A stretch of 64,000 nt of DNA from Silene latifolia (taxonomy: Eukaryota > Streptophyta > Magnoliopsida > Caryophyllales > Caryophyllaceae), in the NCBI RefSeq assembly GCF_048544455.1, contig NC_133526.1:12850001-12914000 (forward strand). The letters run 5' to 3'. The notes beneath the pieces are model-generated. The model ran no database searches. It had not been told where the DNA came from and was given only the letters and a program-made list of their open reading frames with translations. Shown here piece by piece: positions 21,346-33,698 of the stretch. The number at the start of each line of letters is the position of its first letter. The first letter of the stretch is position 1. A program made the position numbers and the translations under genes.

Positions 21346-24300
21346 ATGCAAGCCTCATTCATAGCGTTGGGGACAAACACAAACCCAATAGTATCACCTC
21401 ATAATCGTCGAATACCACAAATCAAAGCCATTCAAACACCGTCACCACCCAGAACCATGGCTACTTCACCCAAGTGGGCCCAGAAAACCATCACTCTTTC
21501 TCCTCTCTCCCGTGGCTGCCACCTCATCACCCCTAAGGTCTTCCCCCCTTTTCATCTTTCATTTTTATTTTATTTTATTTTTGATTGTTGATTGAGTTTT
21601 GAAAATATTAATTAATTGTTATGTTGGTTAAATTGGGTGAATTTTACGGTATGTGTCGGGATTCGATTATAAAAACGAGCCTAAACGAGTTTCCGATCAG
21701 TGTTACTGAGCTACTGCTTGGATTATATCACTTTGACTGAGCTCGAGTCGAGCTTTGACTTAAATGATTAGAAGTTAGAACCATTTAACTGGGATTAGTC
21801 AAATCACTATTTGATGAATTCCAAGTATTGAAAATTGGGAGCTCTTATGAGATTAGGATTAGGCTCCTTAGTCAGCTTTGAGTGGTTAGTTGGACAGTGA
21901 AGTCAGTTAGAATTCCGGCATTTCCGAATTGGGCCGAGAAGCTTTGGGCCTAATTTCCCTGCCAAATGAGTATGGAAGTTTGGCGGATGTTCGGTTTTGG
22001 TATGTCGAGTTGCAATCACATGTTTCAAATTAGGGTGTTAGTGGCCTGCCCTAGTAGTGAAGCTTGGGACAAGAGCATGCAATTGCTGTTAAAATGGAGA
22101 AATTTCGATTGTACCCTTCAGCAGTTGTGTACTGAATGTTATTGGTAGTACAGCACACGCTCCGTGTTTCAGATTTAACATATTTTGTTGACCATGATCA
22201 TCTAATCGTGTTGAGCAGTAAGCACAAAATAAACTAAGATATTGTGTTGGTTCTTCTGATACCATTGTTTTTAACTGTATCTGTTTGTTTTCATCAGGTA
22301 TTGAAGGAAATTGGATCGGATTTGTCTGATTTCAGCTGTGGGCTTGCTCATATTTTCTGTGAGTGATCTTAGCAATGCATGTCTTTCGGAACTTAAAATG
22401 CTTCAAACTTGTACGAATTTCGCCTTGCACTCATTTGTTTGTTTTTGTGCTTGTAATATTTCAGTGCAGCATACAAGTGCTTCTCTGACCATAAATGAGA
22501 ATTATGATGGTGATGTCCGAGAAGACACTGAGACATTTCTTAACAGGGTGGTCCCGGAGGTTGGCATTCATCATTTCAGCGTTTTCTTAGATTTGTCCTA
22601 TTCAGCATGGGGTCTTATGTGTGTCGTTTTTTCTTTCTTTCTCCAGGGTCCTTCTGCACCTTGGCGGCATACATTGGAAGGTTGGTTTACACAGTGACCT
22701 GTTGAAAACCATCAAGTAGTCAGATATGTAGCTATTACTTGTCATGACAAAAATCAATTCATCTCTTGCCTAAGTTTTTTGCGGATGTAGACTTTTACAG
22801 CTCACTTTAGAAGTTTGCCGACACAATTGTCCTTCCAACATAACATGGCAACATGCCTCATAGACACTTCATTTTAGATCTTTAAAACACCCCCTCCCCT
22901 CCCCCACCAATAGTCATGTTTGACATTCCTTGAACTTGCGTCCGACACTTGCAGCCGAGCATGACTGCAGGAGTAACAAAGGTACCCGTAGCGTTTTCTT
23001 CTAGCAGTTACAGTAGAAAATCCCTTGGTTCAGAGTGAGAGTTCACTACTATTTGATTGTTTCTATATTCTAATATCTAATGATGAGCAATCGAACCACA
23101 GATCCTGTTTTTAGTAACATGCACTTTTATTTCGCTAGTGTTTTTTTTTTTTTTTTTTTTTTTCTTTTCCAGCGTGTTGTCACGGTCAGCCTCTCGCTGA
23201 TCCAAAACATTGTGTTTTTCGGGCAGAATTGTTCGATGAGCTAAGTTATATACAAAATTTTAGAAGATTCAAAGACATTTAAGAGTTGTTTAGAAGTTAA
23301 AAATGTCTTGATCATACTAGTTATATGACTTATATCTGGAGCATTTTGGATTCGTCTAGTACATTCTAAAGACAATTAGACCATTCTAGGAAGTTTTGAA
23401 GTAGGATGAGATGTCAATAGATGAACCAATGCTTCTAAATTTGCATTCGAGTGTTTAAGAGTTCTAATCAAGCTTTCTACAAAGAGACTTGTGCTCTCTC
23501 TGACTCTCTCAACTTCAACCTTCGTCCTACTAGATTAGATATGAAGAGTGAGTGAGAGTGCCTATTGAGGAGCAAACAAATGTGTATGCGAGCATAATCT
23601 TAGCTCGTTGATGCATACACTTGAGGGGCTCGAATTTGAGCCAACATTGTGTGACTTATTCATGACATATTGTTGACGGGTAGCGCATGGGACACCACTT
23701 GCTTGTGCAGTTGTGCGTGTCTAGAGAAGTTCGTACCGTGACATTGTGCTTATTTTTAGACTCACTAAATTTATTGCGCTTTTATTTTTGAAGTAGCGCT
23801 CATTGAAATCAATTCTTAACACAATTTCGGTCATCTCTACCCTCTCCCCAATAGCAGGGGTAAGACTGCGTACTTCCGATCCCCCACCCCACCTTTTACA
23901 GAAGCCCGTGGGGCACTAGTGTGATGTAGCTGTTTTGCTTGGTTTTAGCTGAGCCCTTTTTTGTTAATTTGGGATCTTTGGTATTCTGTATAATGGTTCC
24001 TATGCTAATCATATCAGTAATTTCATCTGGAATTGTTTCCTGCTCCTAGAATTTTGGACTGACGAATAAAGGCAATGTCTATGTGTGAGAGACAGAGAGG
24101 TCGGAGGGAGGGTTGGATAAGATATTAGCAAGCTGACAGTCAGCTTAAGTTAACCTTTAATCTTGATGATAGTGGTGTGGTCAGAATTTTTTCGGGGAAG
24201 TATGAACAATAACGCTCATAATAATATTGCCATTTGTTTTCCTCAAAAGAAAAAAATATTGCCATTTGTGAGTGTTCTTATTTAAAAAAGAGATTTTTCA

Positions 24301-25546
24301 GCTTTTATCTACTGATGCTGAATTGTAGATATTTGTTCGTTTTATCGTGTTTTTGCAGGACATGATGACATGCCAGCGCATATCAAGTCATCAATGTTTG
24401 GTTGCTCACTTACGTAATTACCTTAAGACTTTACCTTGAGTTTCTTTGCTGTATTTTTCTTGATGTTGATGTCAATTTTTGCACTTTCCTTAATCTTATT
24501 CTTAATTCTTGTTTAGGATTCCCATAAGTAATGGAAAGCTCAACATGGGAACCTGGCAGGTAACTATCATAACTTTGTTTTTGTACTCTTCTGCTGCAAC
24601 TTGTAATTCTAGCACTGTTTGCATTAATATTAGAACTTTTCAGTGAGGGTAAGCTAATTGTTCCTTAAGATTTTTTTGGGGGTCATGTAGTACTTCTATA
24701 TTAGCCATAAAATTGGTGGCGACAACGTATTTTAGGTGATTGGATGTTGGGGTTTCAAATGTGCTACATGAATCAGCCTCTTCGAAAGGCCTGGTACATG
24801 GGTGACTGCTTTTCCAAAGTGCTACCTACACGACTCATTTATACGGAGTATGAGTTTTACAAACTTTGCTTGGGTAATGATCACGACATCTAGAGGATTT
24901 TGTAAAATTGACCCTTTTCTGGAGAGTATGTACTTGTTAGCTATAGTCGTGAAGGTTAATCATATTAATTTTTCTGCTGATCTGATGTTTGTCAAGACTC
25001 GAGTGCAAAGTGAAAGCTATGGAAATCTCCTTTTACGGAAGTTGAGTCTTATACTCATATGGAATCAATTTTTCGTGTAACATAGTGATATAAAAGGCCG
25101 CTTGAGTGAGTTGTTTTGGTTAATTATTTTTGGCTTGTGTTCCAAAGTTCCAATAGTCAATAAACCTAGCTACAATAAATTGATGTAGTACTAGGTCAAT
25201 GTAATTCAACATGCTCCTGGATGTGGCTTATTCATCGAAATGGAGGGAGGTATGTTCATTATGATTATGGATATTCCGAAAACAACCTTTGGACTGATTT
25301 GAACACTAGGGGAAAAGGCTGTGTGCGTCAGTCCCTTTACCCGCTACAAATGAGAGCTTTTGTGACCATAGGGTAATGTTCAGTAGGTTTTGTATCTTTA
25401 GAGATTTCTAAGTCTTCATTTTTTTTTATCATCCTTAATCAGATATATTTCCTGAATTTGTTATTGTGAAACAGGGTATATGGCTATGTGAGCACCGTGA
25501 TTATCCCACTCCACGCAAAGTGGTTGTTACACTCAATGGGATATAA
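21346..25546 (+). CDS. UPF0047 / YjbQ-family protein
   Basis: Seven exons: 21346-21537, 22298-22358, 22465-22559, 22647-22680, 24359-24413, 24517-24559, 25475-25546; all GT-AG, 552 nt, 183 aa with stop TAA at 25544-25546. The core from residue 38 (MATSPKWAQKTITLSP) spans the whole UPF0047 domain: RGCHLITPKV, CGLAHIFLQHTSASLTINEN, DTETFLNRVVPEGPSAPWRH, GHDDMPAHIKSSMFG, LNMGTWQGIWLCEHRD. The HTSASL...H set contains the conserved histidines. The bacterial relative YjbQ has weak thiamine-phosphate-synthase activity; the plant role is not established. The first 37 residues are Ser/Thr/Pro-rich with few acids, consistent with an organelle transit peptide, though translation could begin at the internal Met. 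Introns carry an LTR-like block and a SINE-like piece but the reading frame is intact. It appears functional. Confidence 0.93.
23178..23743. repeat. LTR-like block in YjbQ intron 4
   Basis: It is bounded by a 9-bp inverted end pair, TGTCACGGT and ACCGTGACA, as in LTR termini (TG...CA), with no coding capacity. The flanking 5-mers do not match, so no TSD supports it. A poly-T run precedes it at 23141-23163. Confidence 0.4.
23810..23940 (+). repeat. SINE-like fragment in YjbQ intron 4
   Basis: Contains GGGGTAAGACTGCGTACTTCC, a pyrimidine-rich CCCCCACCCCACC run and GCCCGTGGGGCACTAGTG, the 3'-region signature of plant SINE-like repeats. A related copy is at 33940-34085. Confidence 0.5.
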
Positions 25547-25959
25547 TTGCTTCACGTTCGAACCTTTAAATCCTGCTGCCTAGCATTTGTATAACGGTGG
25601 CATCTTGTGTTTCTCTTGGTGAAACATGTATAGTGACTTTTATGGATGGTAGTAGTCCAGGCATAGTTTGGTCACTCAGTGACTTTGTTCTGAATCTAAA
25701 ACTTCCTGTATTGTGTTTGACTGAAGTGAAGATACATAAGCTCTTGGGAGTCTTGGCTTACAAATCGATCAGACTGATTGGCCCCTGGCTTAATTTTTAG
25801 GGTTGCTAAATATCGGGGTATTTTTGCTTACATTATATACCCCCCTCATCGTTTTGCATGCTCTCTAGGTTCACTGGATATATCATGTTATCGCACCCCC
25901 TACAAAAAGATTTTATTAATACTAGACGAGTAATGTCCTAACATCAATATCTAGCGATT
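25547..25959. other. 3' flank of YjbQ-family gene
   Basis: Presumed 3' UTR and spacer. No gene seen. Confidence 0.6.
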
Positions 25960-26097
25960 CTGGAAAAAAATATCATCTTGGATACCAAGCTTGGGACCAA
26001 TCACCATACTAATAAGACTTCCCGGATCACATAAAGATTCTCCAAGCAGATTTAGCAAGGAGGGCTTGATTAAAGCAACCAATATTGCGAAGACTAA
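25960..26097 (-). pseudogene. L1-type LINE reverse transcriptase, 3' piece
   Basis: The minus strand encodes LRNIGCFNQALLAKSAWRIF, the conserved segment after the RT domain of plant L1-like LINEs. It continues the reading of the piece at 30286-30912 once the Harbinger element and one TAA are removed (GEGGL-SLRNIGCFNQ). Stops follow, so it is dead. Confidence 0.8.
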
Positions 26098-26121
26098 GGC
26101 CCTGTTCTTTTGGACTTAATT

Positions 26122-26205
26122 TCAGTTCAGTTCAGTTCAGCTCGATTCAGTTCGATTCGATTCAGTTCAGTTTAATTCAATTCAATTCAGTTCAGTTCAG
26201 TTCAA
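26122..26205. repeat. Left subterminal TTCAG array of Harbinger element
   Basis: Repeated TTCAG/TTCGA/TTCAA pentamers just inside the left TIR. Confidence 0.9.
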
Positions 26206-26427
26206 CTATATTATTGTAATTATTATTAGTATTGTAATTATTATTACTATCGTTGTCGTCGTCGTCTGGTTCTTTGAAAAATATATAAATAGACAGCAGT
26301 GTGTAATAACGAAATTTTTAGTTCAGAAATAGGAGTCATGATAAAATAAAAATAAAAATTATTAATGTCAATACATCAAATGCTTGCAATTGTGAAAAAT
26401 GTTTAGATTCAACGCAAATTACAAAAT

Positions 26428-27831
26428 TTAGTTATTCGGATCATCTACTTCCATATGTTCTTCTTCGTTGTCATTTTGCGACACTCCATCTTCATGCTCT
26501 TCGGGATTGTTATCTTTCCAAATAGCTTTAGCTATATCCATTCTCACTTTAGACATAAGGCTCATTCGATTTTTATCATCCAAATTTGTATCTGTTCTCC
26601 CAATAACTGCATCATGTTGTACAATTGGGATACCAAGCTTATGCATTCGTATGAAATTATGAAGTGTGAAACATGAAACGATAATTGACATCTGATACTT
26701 TGGTAAGATCTGGGCCATAGTTTTCAGCACCTTCCACCTTTTCTTCAATTGACCAAACGCACATTCAACTTTCATTCTTAATGAAGAATGTCGGTAATTG
26801 AAATGTTCTAACATTCCTATAGGTGGTCCGTGCTTAAATTAGGCAAATGGGATCGACGTTGGGATCGCAAATAGAGAGAGATATCCAATAGTATTAAGAT
26901 ATCCGGAGTCCACCAAATAGTACTTACCTACAAAGTAAAATAAAAATTGCGTGAGAATCGCAAAATAATGAGCTATAAACAAATAAAGAAAATTAGTTAA
27001 TACTTACCTTCAGGTGGATGAGGAAAAACATATTTTGAGGCAGTTAGAGAATCTCGCCATACTGTAAGATCATGGGCACTCCCTTCCCAACCCACGTTGA
27101 TAAATGTAAAAATCCTATCAAATGAACAACAACCCAACACATTCCAAGTCTTACGACCATTGCGATTTCGAAATGGTGTACTAGTACGATCACTAATAAT
27201 TGCTTCTATATGCATTCCATCTATGGCACCAATAGCATCCTAAATAATAGTAGTAATAGAGATGTTAAAACTCAAAGACATAAGGTAGTAAAAAAAAATA
27301 TAAAAAAATAGCTAAATGCACGAGGTACAATATTACCTTGAAATAAGGCCAATAAAGTGAGTTATTTTCTACCTCCGGAGGCACCTCAAGTAGATCGCGG
27401 TGTGGTCTAATGATATCATGTGACAATATAACCAAGGCATCCAACACTTTTTTAAAATACACACATATTGTAGATATGAAATGCTTGAATCTATCAGCAA
27501 CATCACGATAGGAAGAGCCTTTGGTCAATATGTATAAACAAATTCCTATTTGTTCGTCCACTTTTATATACTTACCATCAACTAACAAATTCCTTTCAAT
27601 CATCAAATCTACAAGTTGTAGAAACATTACCCGATCAAGTCGTAGTTGTTCAAAACATGATGTAGCGTTTTCATTCAACAACCTGTGAATGTATTCAGTT
27701 CCACTTTCCCCTCTTTCTCTTCTAGGCCGCCTACTTGATTATGTTCGTTGTATACTAGCATCACTTGGTACAAGTGATCTTCGCAATTATTCTAATGCAA
27801 TAATTATAGATGCACGTCTAACATTATCCAT
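26428..27831 (-). pseudogene. Harbinger DDE transposase (DDE_Tnp_4 type)
   Basis: Three exons, 27831-27337, 27239-27008 and 26927-26428, GT-AG, together 409 codons. The catalytic triad is visible: AIDGMHIEA (first D), VDSGY (second D) and MKVECAFGQLKKRW (E). Also present are TWNVLGCCSFDRIFTF and the C-terminal acidic tail. The enzyme would cut element ends and insert at TWA sites, together with its Myb/SANT partner. Three in-frame TAA codons break it: codon 15 (27787-27789), codon 31 (27739-27741) and 26839-26841 in exon 3. If translation began at the internal ATG 27681 the first two would be avoided but not the third. Confidence 0.88.
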
Positions 27832-28001
27832 TCTACACTAGAATAATTAAAACACAATTATATCAAGTTCAATTATTTTGATATTAAAGTTCAAATATCT
27901 TAACCACAAAGTTCAAACATATGAAAATGAAAAGTTCAAACACCTGAAAATGAAAGGTTCAAACACACAAACTTGAAACTACAAAGTGCTTCTAAAACAA
28001 A

Positions 28002-28995
28002 CTAGTAAAGGCGAGCGAACAAGGGATCTACGTCCATCACTCTTAGATAGATCCACTTTTGATTATCATTTTTAAGGGATAGGAATATCTTGGCACGTGT
28101 TTCATCACTTAAATATCTGACAGCGGAGACAAAGTACGCGTCACCCGATTCTTCTGCAACTTTCATTCTAGTCAATTCATCACTAACCATCTCAATTTGT
28201 AGAAGGTCGCTTACTTGAAGAACCAACACCAGTTCCGGACAATAGTGCGATAACTCTATCAAAACTAGTTTCCCTTCTCTTACGTTCTTCTGGACTAATG
28301 GGTTCTTCAACCTTTCGTTTACGCGAGGTTCCCACAAAAACTTTTTGGTCAACTAAAGTTGGTGGAGCTTTATGCTCATCATCAAACATGGTTTCTTTAA
28401 ATTTTTCATCACCTGAAACTTCATTGTCTTGAGATGTTTCATCATTAGTAAGATCCTCAATTTGCCTACTCAAGTAAGATGGCCCTTTTGCCATTGCCGG
28501 AGAAAAACAGCCACCCACCCCATGCGCAAATTTTCCATCTAATAGTTTGCTCATTTCATCAATATTAGCCAATTCTCCTCTGATTATTTTTAGCCCATAC
28601 TTTCCATTCCGCTGTATAAAATAAATTATAACTTAAATTTAGATTTAACTAATAATATAGCAAATTGGAGGTAATTTTAAGATGAGTTAATAATAATTTA
28701 CCTCTATGAATGCGTTATATCTCTCCAAAGACTTCTCATCTACAGCAACTTTTTTAGTAATAGGATTGAATGATATGCCAGATAAACCTTGCAATTCCTC
28801 CCAACCCTTGTATCTTTCTTTCAAATCTGAATAATGATTTTGCACTTGTTTTCCAGTCACATTACATTCTTTTTGTGCATTAAATTTCTTGGCAATGTTT
28901 CCCCAATTAAATTTGCTAACTCCTCTGTTTTTCTCCTCATTTAGAATGTTGAGCAAAATTCTTGAATTTTCATCGGGCCAAGAAGTTCTTCCCAT
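28002..28995 (-). pseudogene. Harbinger Myb/SANT-like accessory protein
   Basis: Exon 1 (28995 to about 28702) starts MGRTSWPDENSRILLNIL and has the tri-tryptophan-like Myb/SANT fold (W at GRTSW, FNWGNIAKKF, YKGWEEL), with TGKQVQNHYSDLKERY in the recognition helix. A GTAAAT donor follows FIE; exon 2 begins about 28610 and includes a basic SRKRKVEEP nuclear-localisation-like stretch. A shift of one base near 28190-28205 separates it from the C-terminal frame (LQIEMVSDELTRMK to stop at 28002). Such proteins bind the TIRs and bring the transposase to the nucleus. The frameshift suggests a dead gene; an unrecognised small intron is the alternative. Confidence 0.78.
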
Positions 28996-28999
28996 TACA

Positions 29000-30140
29000 T
29001 TACTTTCAAATAAATCGACACAAATTCATTAAAATATTATCGATACGAAGATTATATATAAAAGGCATTGTATTGTGGAAATGATGTGCAGGCAAACAAA
29101 TGATGAAGCAGCTAAGAGTGTACAAGCCCCTAGTCCCTCTCCTGCTCAGTACTGTACTTAAAGAGTTCACTGCTAATTTTGTATGAATTCGGAATTCTTG
29201 TTTTGCCATTCTCAAGCCGATGAATTCAATTGACATCGAACAAGGCAAATTCATTAAAAATAAAAACTAATTTAAGCAAACTAGGCTGCTCTAAGTTTAG
29301 TCCAGACAACTATAGTCCTCAAGGAAGAGATTCAGCCAAATGACCGATTAAATTCACGGTATAATTTCATTGCACTTGGACTTTCTCGCCTGTAAGAATA
29401 TTTTATTTACACCCACAATTATATACACCTTGAATATATAACATGAATTTTTATTTTGAAATATTATAATGATAAACAAATATTATTTGAGAAAATTATT
29501 TATTTGGTTATCACGTATCATTTCGGACTACGACTCTTGTGCGGTTCGCCGATTCATATAAGAAAACAAGCCAGGAAAGCTACCGCCCTAGTATGATTTC
29601 AGATCGCAGATCGGAAAACAAAAAACAAAATTCGAAAATGCTACATGTACACAGACAAACATACAACCAATGTCTCAGGCTATGCACATTCATTGGTAAT
29701 GCCCTGTTAGAGAAATAAATCCATCTAGTCATACCGCATACCGGAAGTCCCATGGCTTTCTGCCCTAAAACTAAAAACTACAGTATTTATCAAAAAAATA
29801 AATGGACACATACTGTAGAGTCTGAAACAATGAAAGTTGATTAATGAAATTCATTAAAATATTATCGATACGAAGATTATTTATCACGTTTTAATATTAC
29901 AATTGCAAAACAAAAGCAATAAATAAAAACAAACCCATTAAAAAAAATATGTGAATTCAATCAAGGCACAAAAGAATAAAAGGGTAATACATAATTAGTG
30001 AATACCTTCAAAAGATTGGTTGTTGCGTCAAGGTAGGATTTTTTTTATGAACAAGTTCTAAGGGGAAAGCAGGTTGAAGGCGCATTATTTGTTAAGAGAA
30101 ATTTTTGAGTAATACGTAGGTTTTTTTTTTTATTTTGGCT
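29000..30140. other. Non-coding 5' region of Harbinger element
   Basis: AT-rich, no gene. ATTCATTAAAATATTATCGATACGAAGATTAT occurs twice (about 29027 and 29850), an internal duplication. Confidence 0.6.
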
Positions 30141-30258
30141 CAGTCCAGTTCAGGTCCATTAAATTCAGTTCAGTTCAGTTCAGTTCAGGTCCATTAAGTT
30201 CAGTTCAGTTCAGGTTCATTAAGTTCAGTTCAGTTCAGTTCAGTTCAGTTCAGTTCAG
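30141..30258. repeat. Right subterminal TTCAG array of Harbinger element
   Basis: Many TTCAG pentamers with AGGTCCATTAAG/AGGTTCATTAAG interruptions, in the same orientation on the plus strand as the left array. The arrays are therefore direct while the TIRs are inverted. Confidence 0.9.
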
Positions 30259-30285
30259 ACGGATTCAGTCCAAAAGGACAGGGCC

Positions 30286-30912
30286 TAAGGCCCCCTTCTC
30301 CCACATGCCTACTAAGAAAGTCTTTACTACACCAATGAATAGACTTATTAGTTCTAGTTCCACTCCACCAAAAATGCACCATCAAGGACTGAAGTTTTGA
30401 TGTTACACTTACCGGTATGCGAAATACCGATAGAGAGAAAAAGGATAGTGAAGAGAGAACAGAACGAATAAGAGTCAGTTTACCAGCCGAAGAAAGAAGA
30501 GTATTATTCCAGGAGGATAGCCTTCGCTTAGTTTTTCCGACAAGAAATTTAAATAGCTCCCTCTTAGAAGACCCAATACTTGTTGGTAAGCCAAGATAGT
30601 TACCAAGATCATGCTTAAGAGTAAATTTAAAGTCAGTCAAGCACTTTTTGACCATCATGAGTGAGCAATTTGGACTGAAAAGAATAGAGGACTTATCTTT
30701 ATTAGGGCATTGTCCAGAGGCAACACAATATTCATCGATAAGGTTCATAAGAAAGTCCATATCTCCATAGTCACCACGTAAGAAGAAGAGTGAATCATCT
30801 GCAAACAGTAAGTGGGAGATTTCCGGATCGTTCTTACATATCTTAATGCCCTTAATGAGATTACTATCCTGGGCATAGAGAATCATTTGGGATAGGACTT
30901 CCGTACACAGCG
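30286..30912 (-). pseudogene. L1-type LINE reverse transcriptase, central piece
   Basis: The minus-strand frame includes CTEVLSQMILYAQDSN, the catalytic HLLFADDSLFF (F-A-D-D), then DLGNYLGLPTSIGSSKRELF and LSSWNNTLLSSAGKLTLIRS, all standard for plant L1-like RT. It begins abruptly at a poly-T/A run (30914-30925), so the 5' part is missing, and it ends where the Harbinger element inserted. Its continuation is at 25960-26097. Confidence 0.88.
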
Positions 30913-31045
30913 CGATTTTTTTTTTTTGTAAAAACTAAAATAGAAGTTGGGCAAAATTCCAATATCAAATTGCATTAGGGAGCAGTCAAGCATACTCTTT
31001 CACTCCACAAACAATTCATTCATATTTTACTAGTATAGATCCCGC

Positions 31046-31898
31046 TGTCACGTCCTTATTTATTTGAATGCGGAAAAGACATGTGCCACTCGACCAAACC
31101 AACGCTATTTGGGCAAGTCAGGCAATCCTTCACGAACAAGTATCACTACAGAAATAATATTGAAGAAACGATATAATACGAAACTAATAAAGTGCGGAAT
31201 AATCGTAGAATATCGATAAATAAAATGTATTATTATTGAGAATGAGAAATATAATTACAAGAGTTTCTATACATAAACATTGTAGAGGAAAAAGGATTTT
31301 GTGGGAAGAAAAGATTGTGGGAAATGAAGGCCAAATGCCTTCTTATATAGGGGAGGGAAATGGCGGTTGAGAGCGAAGGGGTGCGAGAGACACCCCTTGG
31401 TGGTTTTGGTGGGAGGAACCAAGGAAAAGGGGCCTTGGTGTCCCTTGGGGTTGGCGGGAAGAAAAGGGAAGGAGGAACCATTGGTTCCTCTTCCAAAATG
31501 GCGCCAAAATGGAGGTGTCTAGGGGGCTGTATGTGTGATTGTGAGAGGAAAGGATAAGGATGAATGTGAGTGTAATACATCACTACCCATGTGCCTCTCA
31601 TGTGCCGCCTCCTCTAGCTAGGGTGGACTAGGGGTGGACTAGGTAGTGAGCTGCCCTAGTGACCCCCGAGTACTTGTGAGCTGACTTCCACTCCCCGTGA
31701 GCTCAGTGAACTTGAGTGAGCTAGTCGTGAGCTGAGTGAGCTAGCGTTGAGCTGCGTATAGTTGCCTTGAGCTTGCTTGAGCGTGCTTTGAGCTTCGATT
31801 TGTGTTTGTATGTGGATGTTGAGCTGCCCGAGCGTTGCTAGGCCATGATGCTTGCTCAAATAACCTCAGAATGGCTAAGAAAAAAGTGGCGGGTGACA
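31046..31898. mobile_element. Probable solo LTR, 853 bp
   Basis: The ends TGTCACGTCC and GGGTGACA give TG...CA termini with a 6-bp inverted pair (TGTCAC/GTGACA). The flanks share only CCGC (31042-31045 and 31899-31902), shorter than a normal 5-bp TSD. It contains a possible TATATA at about 31343 and a run of GTGAGCT-like repeats at 31645-31780. No coding domains. The family is unknown. Confidence 0.45.
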
Positions 31899-31902
31899 CC
31901 GC

Positions 31903-33396
31903 GCAGTAAATGCGTGGCATTTATAGAATATTTACATTTCTCATTCAAATTTATACCTTAACTTTTTCATATTTCACCTTATTATATTTTGATATGAGAA
32001 AAAAAACTAAAAAAATTGAGTATGTCATGAAATTTGTATTTTAATGAATTTTTTTTATCACAAAGTTAAGGGTTTCATTTTATTACTTTCGTTAAATCAT
32101 CTTAATGATTTTTTTTTTTTCACGAAGCTAATAATATTAGTTTATATTTTTGTTTTATAGAGTGCAAGTATGCATCAAGTCATTTTCAAAGAAAGATTAG
32201 CAATTTGTATTTTATAATTTTATACCACTTTTATTTTATTTTGATTAAAACATTCTAATTGAGAATTTAATGAAAAAAAGTATACATTAAAGAAAAGATA
32301 ATAGTTTGGAAAAAGATCTTATTATTTTCCTTCTATAAATAGATGGAGTTTGGAGGGAAAAATTTGATAAGTTTTATTCTCTTAGTATATAGAGATTATA
32401 GTAATGATTGACGGTATACTTATTTTTGGCAGTGATTGAGGATTTTATACTTATTTTTTGACAATCAATTTTTACGTTATTTTTGGGCAAGAGTTGATAT
32501 GATCTACATTTAGTCAATAGTAAAATAGAAGGGGCATTATACATATTTTTTGGCACTCATTTTTTACGTTAGACTTGTCCTATAGTAGAATACAAAAATT
32601 AAAAGCCCAAATCGAAGTTAATATTTTAGGCGGGAAAAAACATAAAATCACCTATTCATTTAGTAAATAGGGGATTGTCGGTCATTCTAATTCACGGTTG
32701 ATTTCGTGTTCCCCTCCCTCGAAAACCTTATAAATTCTCCATTTTTCAAGCCTTCTAATCAAGCTCCGATAGTAATAGAAAACTCTTCTTATATCATACA
32801 TCCGAAGCAAAACAGAGTACTACTCACAAGTCACAATTCCAATAATAACAAAGTACAATCCAAACAACATAATACTCCAAAATAAGGTATTTAATTGGAT
32901 AGGATGCCTGATGATTTTATATATTAGTATTTAATAATTTCAACACTCAAATTGATTCGAGTAATAAACAACTTAAAAGTGACATAGGAAATGCCCTACT
33001 TAACTGGATATATCGACTTGACAAGCAACAATAAAATATGTTTTTTGTTTCATCACAGGTAGTGTTTTTTTCTTTTAAATTTTTTTTTACAAGTTTGTTG
33101 CTTGATTAAAATTTGGGAGAAATGACAAAATACTACTGAGTATTATGAAAATAAACAAAGTTTACTAGAGAAAATGCTTATAAACATTGAAAATGCAATA
33201 AATCTTGTTTTTTTCGGCTGAAATGAGCTAAACTGAAGAAGGTACCTTGAACTCAATGCTGCGAAAGTAACAATAAATTTGAAATGAGCTGAAAAGAAAT
33301 GATTTAAGTTAGAGAACCGAACCTAATATAACTAAAGTTAAATTGAAATGGGATGAAATTAAACGGCTACTACCTTAAGTTATCAAGTTAGACCTC
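31903..33396. other. Intergenic region upstream of TON2
   Basis: Very AT-rich, no gene. The TON2 promoter probably lies near its right end. CTTATAAATTC at about 32728 is a possible TATA-like site but is rather far from the start codon. Confidence 0.55.
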
Positions 33397-33609
33397 GTAT
33401 GATCGCATCTCGTTTTCACTCCTTGGAACATATACTCTCTTTGAGTACCATCTCCCTCCCCCAAATTAATTGCACGACAAAAACCACCAAAACCCTAAAA
33501 ATCAAACAAAACATTCAATCAACCAAACAACTAGATCCAGATAATCGTCACATTCATCCCAATACCCATATTTTTCGTCCGAATCCAACCTACAAACCTA
33601 TTAACTCAG

Positions 33610-33696
33610 GTAACAATCTTCATTTTCGATTTCAATTTCAATTTCAATTTCAAATTTTATCGATCAATTGATTGAAAATGTGATCATATTCTACAG
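33610..33696 (+). other. 5'-UTR intron of TON2 (predicted)
   Basis: The donor CTCAG|GTAACA and acceptor TTCTACAG lie two bases before the start codon. It fits the common plant pattern of a leader intron. Transcript data are needed to confirm it. Confidence 0.6.
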
Positions 33697-33698
33697 AG

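Larger units (their letters stand above)
26098..30285 (-). mobile_element. PIF/Harbinger DNA transposon
   Basis: 4188 bp. The left end starts GGCCCTGTTCTTTTGGACT; the right end in reverse complement starts GGCCCTGTCCTTTTGGACT. The 3-bp TSD TAA (26095-26097, 30286-30288) is the Harbinger signature. It holds the two genes expected of the superfamily on the minus strand, a DDE transposase and a Myb/SANT partner, both damaged. Behind each TIR is an array of TTCAG units. It is inserted in a LINE. With both proteins broken it could move only with help. Confidence 0.93.

Noticed and set aside
23178-23743. Confirmed solo LTR in the YjbQ intron
   Set aside because: The termini look right but the flanking 5-mers do not match, so it is listed only as LTR-like.
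30141-30258. TTCAG array as a telomere-like or independent satellite
   Set aside because: Its position just inside a Harbinger TIR, with a partner array at the other end, shows that it is part of that transposon.
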